A stretch of DNA of 23,816 nt from Bryobacterales bacterium (GTDB lineage Bacteria; Acidobacteriota; Terriglobia; Bryobacterales; Bryobacteraceae), in contig JAOAPP010000808.1 of assembly GCA_025462985.1 (NCBI GenBank), forward strand, positions 1-23,816, written 5' to 3'. The notes below the pieces were generated by a model that made no database searches, was not told the DNA's origin, and was given only the letters and a program-made list of their open reading frames with translations. The position numbers were made by a program, and so were the translations under genes. Of this stretch, positions 15,237-22,912 are shown in pieces (the stretch's first letter is position 1; the number at the start of each line of letters is the position of its first letter).

Positions 15237-18200
15237 GTGAGGTGTATTGAGAGGCTTGGCTTTGTCTGTGTTGCTTTATTTCTCATGGGGAGTAGTTCGG
15301 CCGCATTTGCCTTACCGACCGTATCGTCCCAGGATCTAGGAACTTTAGCGGTAAACACCGCTACTCCTGCAACTGCCACTCTTACGTTCCAGATCTCCGG
15401 TGCATCCGGGATACCCAGCTTCCGGCTGCGGTACGGCACAGACTTTCGTCTCGGAGAGCCAGGCTGCACCAGCACGACCTGTACCGTGACGGTAAGCTTT
15501 CATCCAACCTATCCGGGAGTGAGGCAGGATGCTGTTCTGGTCGTCGACAGCAATGAGAACTTGCTGACAACCACGTTTCTGCATGGGATTGGACTGGCGC
15601 CAGAGGCAGTGCTGCTGCCGGGTACGATCACGGCTTTGGCCGGAACGAGAGAGTGGGGAAACAGCGGAGATGGTGGCTTGGCCGTGAATGCGACGCTGAT
15701 GAATCCGCAGGGAGTGGCTGTCGACACTGCCGGCAACGTATACATTGCTGACTCCGTGGCGCAAGTAATCCGGAAAGTAGACGCCCTGACCGGAATCATC
15801 ATAACCGTGGCCACCGGCTTGAACGCGCCCACAGGTGTAGCGGTGGATGGAGCCGGAAACCTGTATATCGCCGATTCGCAGAACAATCGGGTCCGAAGAG
15901 TGGATGCAGTGTCGAGTGTGATTACGACGGTCGCCGGAACTGGGACGGTGAGCTCGAGTTTGGGAGATGGAAGCCCAGCGACACAGGCCAGCCTCAACAA
16001 TCCCGCCGATGTGGCCGTGGATCCGGTGGGGAACCTGTATATTGCGGATCAATACCACGGCCGCATTCGGCGGGTGGATGCAGTGTCAGGAATCATCACC
16101 ACGGTAGCCGGAGGTGGAGTCCCAGGACGAGGCGCCGACGGCATTGGAAACGGCGGACCGGCAACGAATGCGATTCTGAAGAATCCTTCGAGCGTGGCGT
16201 TAGATTCTTGGGGCAGTTTATACATTGCTGATAGTGCGAATAACCTGGTACGCAAGGTAAGCAACGGGACGATTTCCGTAGTGGCAGGCGATGGAAATCC
16301 CGGTTACAGCGGGGATGGAGAGATCGCGACGGGAGCTTCGTTGAACAATCCCACCAGCATTCGCTTGGATGCTGCCGGGAATCTCTATATTGCCGACTCA
16401 AATAACGGCCTCATACGACAGGTGAACGGCGCGGGAATTATTTTCACCCTGGCTGGGCAAGTAGGTCAGTTTGGCTTTAATGCCAACAATGTTCCGCCGG
16501 GGAAAGCGCAACTGAATAATCCAGGCGGGGTGGGCATTGACCCAAGCGGGAGCATTTATATTGCCGATCAGGGAAATAGCATGGTGCGAAAGATCGTACC
16601 GGGGCCGCCGGCACTCAATTTTGGGAGCACGAGCATCGGCTCGATCAGTTCGCCGCAAGCCGTGTCGATTGGCAACATCGGCAACCAAGCGCTCGATTTC
16701 AGCAGTTTTAGCTTGACGGGAAACTTCCTGCAACAGAGCTCCCAAGATGCCGACTGCACCCCCGATCTGACAGTGGCGCCAGCGGCTTTCTGCTCCGCGT
16801 CGGTTGTCTTTGCACCTCAGTCCTCGGGCTACTTAAATGGAGGCCTTTCCTTTACAACGAACTCGGTAAATGCTGTAAACGGATCCTTAAAGTCAGTGGC
16901 TTTGAACGGCACTGGAATCGGCACTGCCGGGTCCGACCCCACAGTGAATAAGGCGAGTCTGCTATTTGCCTCCCAAATGGCAGGAACGTCCAGTCCATCC
17001 CAGATGGTGACGCTTTTCAATTACGGATCGGCTCCGGTCAGTGTGACTGTGTCTCAGATATCAGGTTCGAATGCCAATGATTTCTCAATTGCCAGCAACG
17101 GATGCAAGGGATTTGTTCTGGCGGCACAGGCAAGTTGCACAGTTTCCGTTGTGTTTACCCCCCAGGGTGCGGGCGTAAGAAGCGGTACGCTGCTTCTGGT
17201 GGAAAAGCTGAACGGTGCTCCCGGGACCACTTTCCAGCAGAGCATCTTCCTTGCCGGTACAGTACCGCTGCCTGTCCTCACAACCAGCAGCAATGTTTCC
17301 TTTGCTAATCAGGCCATTGGCATTACGGGTCCCGCGCAGAATATAACGATCTACAACAACAATCTGATTCCGGTTGCCATTACGGCCATCACGCTGGAGC
17401 AGTCTGGAGATTTTGAATTTGGTGAAAACAATTGTGGGCTACTGATGGCTCACAATAACTGTACGGTAGCGATTACATTCACGCCGCAGCAAGCAGGAGT
17501 TCGCACGGCGAACCTCAAGATATACGGATCAGGTGCAAACCTCCCCCACTCTGTTTCTCTTACTGGACAAGGAAACGCATCTGCTTTGAAATTTATTCCA
17601 ACTACGCCCTGCCGCGTTGTAGATACCAGAAATGCCGCCGGTCCCTTTGGAGGGCCGAAGATGACGGGCGGCAGCTCGCGGGACTTTGAGATCCCGGCTA
17701 GTTCTTGTAATATCCCTTCAACTGCCTTGGCGTATTCATTGAACGTAACGGTTGTTCCCGATACGCAACTCGGCTATCTTGCTATCTGGCCGGCTGGGCA
17801 GACGCGTCCTGTGGTATCGACCTTGAATTCAGACGGGCGGACTAAGGCTAATGCGGCCATTGTTGCTGCTGGTTCCAATGCAGCGATAAGTGTTTACGTG
17901 AGCCATGCCAGTGAGATCATACTGGATATCAATGGATACTTTGTATCTACTCAAAGTTATTCCGGGTTTCTGTTTTACCCGCTGGCACCGTGCCGCGTTG
18001 CGGATACAAGACAGGGAGCGAGCCCATTCGGAGTTCCCTACTTGACTGCCGGTCAGACTCGCTCTTTTCCTATGACATTGAGCACTTGTCAGATCCCTAC
18101 CACGGCTAAGGCCTACGTTGTAAATATGACGACCGTCCCTCACGGTCCACTCTGGTTCCTTACCGCATTTCCTGCGGGACAGACTCGTCCGCTTGTCTCT

Positions 18201-18698
18201 ACTCTCAACGCGCCTACCGGAACAGTAACCGCCAATGCCGCTATCGTGCCGGCAGGAACGGGCGGCAGCATCAGCGTCTATGCCAGCAATGATACAGACC
18301 TGATAATCGATGTAACGGGATATTTCGCACCCCCTGCTAAAGGTGGCTTGTCATTTTATCCAACTACGCCTTGTCGCCCACTGGATACGAGAACTTGGGG
18401 GGACATAGGCGCCTTTGCTGAAGCCATTGCGATTAATTTGTCGGCCAACGGATGCCTTTCCCCAGGAGTCGCCCAGGCCGTGGTGAGCAACGCTACAGCA
18501 TTACCTGTCTCATCGTTGGGATATCTATCGTTATGGCCGAATCAGCAGACCAAGCCATACGTGTCATCATTGAACGCCACTGATACTTCGACTACGTCCA
18601 ATATGGCTATCGTGTCAACGACAAACAATGCTGTGAATGTTTATGCGTCCAGCTTGACCAACCTCATTCTGGACGTGTCCGGATATTTTGCTTATTAG
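15237..18698 (+). CDS. Secreted modular protein: choice-of-anchor-D Ig domains, NHL propeller, triple C-terminal module
   Basis: An 1153-residue exported protein. A signal peptide covers residues 1-25 (cleavage near AFA-LPT). Then an Ig-like choice-of-anchor-D domain (27-120), six NHL blades at about 159-455 (each with a YIAD-x-x-NNxVRRV-like end near 169, 210, 267, 329, 385, 441), three more Ig-like domains (about 458-561, 572-675, 680-780; each with a Cys pair and a V-FTPQ-G-R-G pattern), and three copies of a roughly 120-residue module starting PCR-V-DTR (785-902, 911-1031, 1037-1153). It ends exactly with the last module, with no anchor or sorting signal. The GTG start at 15237 is the first usable codon after an in-frame stop; AGGA lies close before it. 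Function is unknown; extracellular binding or scaffolding is likely. Confidence 0.85.
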   Translation: MRCIERLGFVCVALFLMGSSSAAFALPTVSSQDLGTLAVNTATPATATLTFQISGASGIPSFRLRYGTDFRLGEPGCTSTTCTVTVSFHPTYPGVRQDAVLVVDSNENLLTTTFLHGIGLAPEAVLLPGTITALAGTREWGNSGDGGLAVNATLMNPQGVAVDTAGNVYIADSVAQVIRKVDALTGIIITVATGLNAPTGVAVDGAGNLYIADSQNNRVRRVDAVSSVITTVAGTGTVSSSLGDGSPATQASLNNPADVAVDPVGNLYIADQYHGRIRRVDAVSGIITTVAGGGVPGRGADGIGNGGPATNAILKNPSSVALDSWGSLYIADSANNLVRKVSNGTISVVAGDGNPGYSGDGEIATGASLNNPTSIRLDAAGNLYIADSNNGLIRQVNGAGIIFTLAGQVGQFGFNANNVPPGKAQLNNPGGVGIDPSGSIYIADQGNSMVRKIVPGPPALNFGSTSIGSISSPQAVSIGNIGNQALDFSSFSLTGNFLQQSSQDADCTPDLTVAPAAFCSASVVFAPQSSGYLNGGLSFTTNSVNAVNGSLKSVALNGTGIGTAGSDPTVNKASLLFASQMAGTSSPSQMVTLFNYGSAPVSVTVSQISGSNANDFSIASNGCKGFVLAAQASCTVSVVFTPQGAGVRSGTLLLVEKLNGAPGTTFQQSIFLAGTVPLPVLTTSSNVSFANQAIGITGPAQNITIYNNNLIPVAITAITLEQSGDFEFGENNCGLLMAHNNCTVAITFTPQQAGVRTANLKIYGSGANLPHSVSLTGQGNASALKFIPTTPCRVVDTRNAAGPFGGPKMTGGSSRDFEIPASSCNIPSTALAYSLNVTVVPDTQLGYLAIWPAGQTRPVVSTLNSDGRTKANAAIVAAGSNAAISVYVSHASEIILDINGYFVSTQSYSGFLFYPLAPCRVADTRQGASPFGVPYLTAGQTRSFPMTLSTCQIPTTAKAYVVNMTTVPHGPLWFLTAFPAGQTRPLVSTLNAPTGTVTANAAIVPAGTGGSISVYASNDTDLIIDVTGYFAPPAKGGLSFYPTTPCRPLDTRTWGDIGAFAEAIAINLSANGCLSPGVAQAVVSNATALPVSSLGYLSLWPNQQTKPYVSSLNATDTSTTSNMAIVSTTNNAVNVYASSLTNLILDVSGYFAY
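15711..16601 (+). repeat. NHL repeat region, six blades
   Basis: Six tandem units of about 40-60 codons share the core D-x-GN-YIAD-x-x-N-x-VR(R/K)V. Two neighbouring units also share near-identical DNA around GTGGATGCAGTGTC (about 15900 and 16074), suggesting duplication within the gene. Six blades would close a beta propeller. Confidence 0.75.
17589..18695 (+). repeat. Three tandem copies of a C-terminal module (127-codon period)
   Basis: The copies start at residues 785, 911 and 1037; the PCR-x-x-DTR motifs lie exactly 127 codons apart (788, 915, 1042). Each copy has a second cysteine 27-32 residues after the first, a GYL/WFL-x-x-(W/F)P-x-xQT(R/K)P segment, an (N/S)xAIV segment and ends I-LD(I/V)-GYF. 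The third copy is the most diverged. I recognise the module from acidobacterial surface proteins but know no assigned function. Confidence 0.75.
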
Positions 18699-18803
18699 AA
18701 GCCATTTCATAAACGAAACAGAATTGGCGTGTTTTGTTTTAATGGTTTGGATGCCACTCTCCCCCGGTGGTTTGACGGATGCGTAATCTCCGCCGCTATG
18801 GCC
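18699..18803. other. Convergent gap, no clear terminator
   Basis: 105 bases between converging stops. There is a short CCAC...GTGG dyad near 18757-18773 but no GC stem followed by a T-run on either strand. I see no gene here. Confidence 0.4.
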
Positions 18804-20321
18804 TTACGATGAGGCTTTGGCTGTTGCAGCCAGCTCTCGAGCTTTAATTGCGCTCTGCTCATGGGCGTTCGCAAGAAGAGATTCAAGCATGGGCTGAGGC
18901 TTGATACGCATAAAAATCTGGTATGAAAACAAACCCCGGGAAAGGTTGATTAGAATGCTGTTGAGAGAAAGCAGAAGCCGGCTCAGGCGATTGTCGCCTA
19001 ACGCCAAAGGAAAAGGACCGGGAACTCCGAGCGTTTCCACTACCGTAAATCCTGATTGAGTAATGGACCGCCGAAAGGAGGAAAATGTGAAGAGGCGAGT
19101 GTGTGTAAGATCGAGAATGCCTCGTTTCCCATAGTTGAACTGCCCCAAGAACAACATGATACGCGAGGAAAAGAAAGCCACGTTTGCGGTACTCACAATG
19201 ATTTCGCACGTGGGATTCAGTGCCAAGCGCCTCCTTAAATCTTCGAGGAACTCTTCCGGCCTGGAGAGATGCTCCAAGACATCGAGCAGTAGCACATATT
19301 GCACCCGATCGTAATTAATAGCGGGAGGACCATCGTTCAGATCATGGAGAAAGAACTCATGCAGCTTTTCGTGATCGGTAGGGAAATTATCAACACCAAT
19401 GACCCTGCATTGCTTCCTGGTAGCCAATGCAGCACCCATGTAGCCACCAGCGCATCCCAGATCAAGGACTTCAGCTTTGTTTGGGATCCGCTCAAGAGCC
19501 AAGGAGTGGGGACTAGTATATTCAAACTTCGGCAGGTAAGGCGACAGGTTTGGTCCTCCGCAATCGAACTTGGGATCGAAGAAGAGGCCCATCTGCTGCA
19601 TCCTTGATTGCAGGACGGATTTTGCCACATTAAACGCGTATCTCAACCCATTCACGTGGCAGATTTCGTCCCCGTAATAGGTGGGAATAGGCAACTCAGT
19701 TATTTTGAGCCCAGCGACCAAAAGTTGGATGATGATCTCTGTATCGAAATGAAAGTCATTGGTATTGCGATCGAAAGGGATTGCTGCTAAGCCCCTAGTA
19801 GAATATATGCGATATCCAGAGTGAAACTCGCTGAGATTCGATTTCAGTAACCAGTTTTCTAAGCGGGTCAGAATCTTGTTGCCGACGTACTTGTATAGGG
19901 GCATGCCACCGCGCAGAGCTTCCGACTTGCGAAGCATGCGAGAGCCAAAGACGGCATCGGCCTGGCCTGTCCGAAGTGGCTCCAACAAGGCGGGTAGACA
20001 CTCAGGTGCATATTGACCATCGCCGTGAAGCAAAGCGACAAAGTCATAGCCCTGCTGAAGGGCGTAGTGATACCCGATTTTCTGATTTCCACCATAGCCC
20101 TGATTGACTGGGTTGATCAGTGTGACGATTTTGAATGGCAGATCTTCGACGGCGGCTAACTGATGGCTTATTTCGAAGGTCGCATCTCTGGAAGCGTCGT
20201 CGATGACCAAAACGTCGACAGCATATTTTTCAAGAAGAGAAGCAGGAATACGGCGCAGAACTGACTCAATTGTCTTTTCCGCGTTATAGGCAACAATGAA
20301 AACTAAAACACGTCTTTTCAT
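18804..20321 (-). CDS. Fusion: DPM1-like family 2 glycosyltransferase plus class I SAM methyltransferase
   Basis: A 505-residue protein. Residues 1-235 form a GT2 domain: VFIVAYNAEKTIESVLRRIP at the start, VLVIDDASRDAT near 38-48, NQGYGGNQKIG near 73-83, and HGDGQY at 99-104 in the metal-binding position, as in polyprenyl-phosphate mannosyl/glucosyltransferases. No membrane segments follow, so it is the soluble subtype. Residues about 280-440 form a methyltransferase with motif I VLDLGCAGGYMG (285-296), VIGVDNF and LLLDVLEHLSRPEEF (344-358). An amphipathic region follows to a charged tail. It may build and methylate a lipid-linked or polysaccharide sugar. I use the ATG at 20321; a GTG at 20357 could add 12 residues that fit no family pattern. 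Confidence 0.88.
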   Translation of the reverse strand: MKRRVLVFIVAYNAEKTIESVLRRIPASLLEKYAVDVLVIDDASRDATFEISHQLAAVEDLPFKIVTLINPVNQGYGGNQKIGYHYALQQGYDFVALLHGDGQYAPECLPALLEPLRTGQADAVFGSRMLRKSEALRGGMPLYKYVGNKILTRLENWLLKSNLSEFHSGYRIYSTRGLAAIPFDRNTNDFHFDTEIIIQLLVAGLKITELPIPTYYGDEICHVNGLRYAFNVAKSVLQSRMQQMGLFFDPKFDCGGPNLSPYLPKFEYTSPHSLALERIPNKAEVLDLGCAGGYMGAALATRKQCRVIGVDNFPTDHEKLHEFFLHDLNDGPPAINYDRVQYVLLLDVLEHLSRPEEFLEDLRRRLALNPTCEIIVSTANVAFFSSRIMLFLGQFNYGKRGILDLTHTRLFTFSSFRRSITQSGFTVVETLGVPGPFPLALGDNRLSRLLLSLNSILINLSRGLFSYQIFMRIKPQPMLESLLANAHEQSAIKARELAATAKASS

Positions 20322-20400
20322 GCAAGGATATTTATAGCTAGAGACAAATCCTCCCACAACGATCTAAAGCGCGATGCCCCGGATAGGTGAGCTTTAGGTG

Positions 20401-20443
20401 TGGTATAAATTGGGATTTTACTGTGATACAGTGCAATTCCCAA
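20401..20443 (+). promoter_or_regulatory. Extended -10-like TGGTATAAA followed by an interrupted inverted repeat
   Basis: TGGTATAAA (20401-20409) fits an extended -10 on the plus strand; no good -35 is seen. Directly after it, 20410-20443 forms a two-tier dyad: outer arms TTGGGA / TCCCAA and inner arms ACTGT / ACAGT around GAT. If the -10 is real, the dyad covers the transcription start, as an operator or leader hairpin would. The downstream gene starts at 20525. Confidence 0.3.
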
Positions 20444-20524
20444 GCTCCTCTAGCAAACATATAACAGTATTGTAGCTGGTCACTGGTGCATCTTTGTTCT
20501 GCACCTCACTCTGGTATTGCCTAC

Positions 20525-22816
20525 ATGCTTCAGTCTCCTTCTAGCTCGCGTATTTCTACATCCTCTTGGATTCTCAAAAGGGCATGGCTCTGTGCTGCCG
20601 TTGTAGTGTTGGCACTGCTGCTACTGGGAAATTTACCGTTGGTGTTGGGCAAGCAGTATCCGCAATGGGATGCTGCGGGTTTATTTGGGCCGCAATTCTC
20701 GCTAGTGGCTGACCACGTAAAGGCAAATCGGTTGTTGCTATGGAACCCCTGGGTTGGAGCAGGTTCTCCTGATTTCGCAGAGCCGGAGTACGGCACGACT
20801 TCTCCTCTTCTTCTGATTTGCGCCATCTTGAGCAGTAGCCCGCTGGCTGGATTTGTGTGCTATTGGCTTGTGCTCTGGGTATTCGGTGGTATTGGCCTAT
20901 TGATGCTATTACGTCATCTGGAAATCCCGACGTGGGGAGCACTGATTGCAACCTTGGGATTCGTCACGTCAGGGTTTTATACCGGGCATGCAGAACATAC
21001 TTCTTCTATCTGCTCCATCTCGTTTGTCCCTTGGATTCTTTGGCGCTTAGACTGCGCGATACAGAGGAGAAGTTACTGGTGCGCTGTGCAAAGCGGTGCG
21101 ATGTACGGACTTTCAGCGCTCGGCGGCTATCCAGAGTTTACGATCCTTACGCCAATTTTTCTGGGTCTGTGGGTACTGGGGCGCACTCTGTGGCCACTAA
21201 CCGATTACTCTGGCCCGAAGGAAAATATTGCTTCCAGGCTCCGGCGGTCATTTTTATCGCTAGTTCTCGTCGGCTGTGTTGGAGCTTTGATTCTGAGTCC
21301 TTCCTACACTGGATTTCTATCGAGTACGGCGGGCTATAGCGACAGGGTTGGCCCAAGGTCCAGATTGGAAGCCACCACCTCCAATATTCTGCCGGTTGAG
21401 GCTGTATCAACTCTTTCGAGTCCTTATTTATACCTGCTCAACATGGAGCCAAATCATATTTGGCCTAAGACAGATCTGTCAATGAGTAGCGTTTATTGCG
21501 GTGTTGTCGTGCTAGCATTCGCAGCGTTTGGCTTGGTAAAGAAGTCCGGCTGGCGATACTGGCTGGTACTGATAGGGCTGTTCTTTTTGTGTTGTGCTTT
21601 TGGAGATCGACTTCCAGTGAGGGGCTGGTTATACGATTACTTCCCGCCAACCCGCTATTTCCGAAACCCTTCGTTATTCCGCTTTTATGTCATTCTCATC
21701 ATCACCGTCCTTGCTGGGTTAGGAACTCGTGATCTTCAGTTGGCACAGGTCCTTAGAAAGAGAGCGATCCTGCCTTGGGCCATTTGGCTGGCTTTGGGGG
21801 CCGTCGCTTGTTTCTCCTTTTGGCTGGTTGTGCTGCCCGTACATACATTTCCGCAAGGAAAAAGCTTGGCGCTAATCCATCTGATGTTGATGTGGTTTGG
21901 TATTCCCGCCCTCGCTCTGTTGGCACAAAAGACCGCGGCCTCGCCGCGCTTGCTATCCGGTATACTGCTTGCGGCTGCGGCGGGAGATTCCCTGACGACG
22001 CTTTACATTGCTCGACCCACCCTGTACACCGATGCAAACCGTTCTTGGTGGATGACGGTGGACACCAGACATGTGCAGAGTCTAGACCTCACCTCGAACG
22101 GCTTGCTTCGTCAACTGGATCCGCCGCCCGAATTGGCTACATTTCAGAATAATCGGAACTCCGTGTTGAAGATACCCACGCTGCAGGGTTACCTCACTAT
22201 GAGCAATCGATATCATGCACAGATGGCTGTAGACCCGACGTTGAGTTACATGGCGTTGGGGAAAAGCCGATTCTGGTTCTCGGCCCAGGCCATAGAGACA
22301 TTACCGGATGTAGCAAGCTTTACCCTGTTTGGAGAAGACGTACGCAAAAACGGCCGACCAGTCATTTTCTTGCATTCTCCCCAACAGATGAGAGAGTTGT
22401 CCCATTACGAACAAGCACCACCTCTGACCGTTTTGGACCAGAGCCAGAGTGGGAGAGCGGCGGCTGCAGCTTCAGCAGTCACTGTTTCCGAATTGTCGTA
22501 CCGGCCAAACTGGTTATCTTTCAAGTACCGGGCGCCCTCGGCAGGGTGGCTTCTCGTGACTGATCGATGGGCACCTGACTGGGAACTAACAGTAAATGGT
22601 CGTCCAAGAAAGCTGTATGGAGCGGATTTCGTATTTCGTGCCGTACCTGTAGAGAGCGGAACGAATGACATTCTATTCCGCTATAGGCCACACCTCTTTT
22701 TCTGGTTCCTGGGAATCAGTTGGGGCACTCTATTACTTCTGAGCAGTGCAGAGCTATGGAGGAGGTATTCGAAAATGACGCGGAATACTGAAGCGTATGC
22801 CAAGGTCATCGGATAA
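20525..22816 (+). CDS. YfhO-like polytopic membrane protein (putative lipid-linked sugar transferase/GT-C)
   Basis: A 763-residue protein with an N-terminal membrane segment (about 20-42), the loop QYPQWDAAGLFGPQFSLVAD, then about 10-12 more hydrophobic segments to about residue 500, and a soluble C-terminal beta-rich domain (GWLLVTDRWAPDWELTVNGR and FRAVPVESGTNDILFRYRP) closed by a last membrane helix. This layout matches the YfhO family, linked in Firmicutes to glycosylation of lipoteichoic acid and thought to have a GT-C fold. The early acidic loop (QWDA) sits where GT-C enzymes place catalytic Asp residues. I chose the ATG at 20525; a GTG at 20486 would add 13 atypical residues. It is divergent from the GT2-methyltransferase gene, which may supply its polyprenyl-phosphate sugar donor (inference). 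Confidence 0.8.
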   Translation: MLQSPSSSRISTSSWILKRAWLCAAVVVLALLLLGNLPLVLGKQYPQWDAAGLFGPQFSLVADHVKANRLLLWNPWVGAGSPDFAEPEYGTTSPLLLICAILSSSPLAGFVCYWLVLWVFGGIGLLMLLRHLEIPTWGALIATLGFVTSGFYTGHAEHTSSICSISFVPWILWRLDCAIQRRSYWCAVQSGAMYGLSALGGYPEFTILTPIFLGLWVLGRTLWPLTDYSGPKENIASRLRRSFLSLVLVGCVGALILSPSYTGFLSSTAGYSDRVGPRSRLEATTSNILPVEAVSTLSSPYLYLLNMEPNHIWPKTDLSMSSVYCGVVVLAFAAFGLVKKSGWRYWLVLIGLFFLCCAFGDRLPVRGWLYDYFPPTRYFRNPSLFRFYVILIITVLAGLGTRDLQLAQVLRKRAILPWAIWLALGAVACFSFWLVVLPVHTFPQGKSLALIHLMLMWFGIPALALLAQKTAASPRLLSGILLAAAAGDSLTTLYIARPTLYTDANRSWWMTVDTRHVQSLDLTSNGLLRQLDPPPELATFQNNRNSVLKIPTLQGYLTMSNRYHAQMAVDPTLSYMALGKSRFWFSAQAIETLPDVASFTLFGEDVRKNGRPVIFLHSPQQMRELSHYEQAPPLTVLDQSQSGRAAAAASAVTVSELSYRPNWLSFKYRAPSAGWLLVTDRWAPDWELTVNGRPRKLYGADFVFRAVPVESGTNDILFRYRPHLFFWFLGISWGTLLLLSSAELWRRYSKMTRNTEAYAKVIG

Positions 22817-22912
22817 TGAATTCCACAACCTGGGCTTCCGGGGATCTTTGCTCCCTTGGACCGGTTGCATTTACAGAGTGGCCAAGATGCTGAGCGGTTT
22901 AGCACTACAAAT

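Noticed and set aside
15345..16058. 237-codon open frame on the minus strand
   Set aside because: Antisense to the NHL repeats; its apparent repeats are shadows of those repeats.
15711..16601. Regularly spaced DNA repeats that could suggest a CRISPR-like array
   Set aside because: They are in-frame, diverged and explained by NHL blades in a continuous coding sequence.
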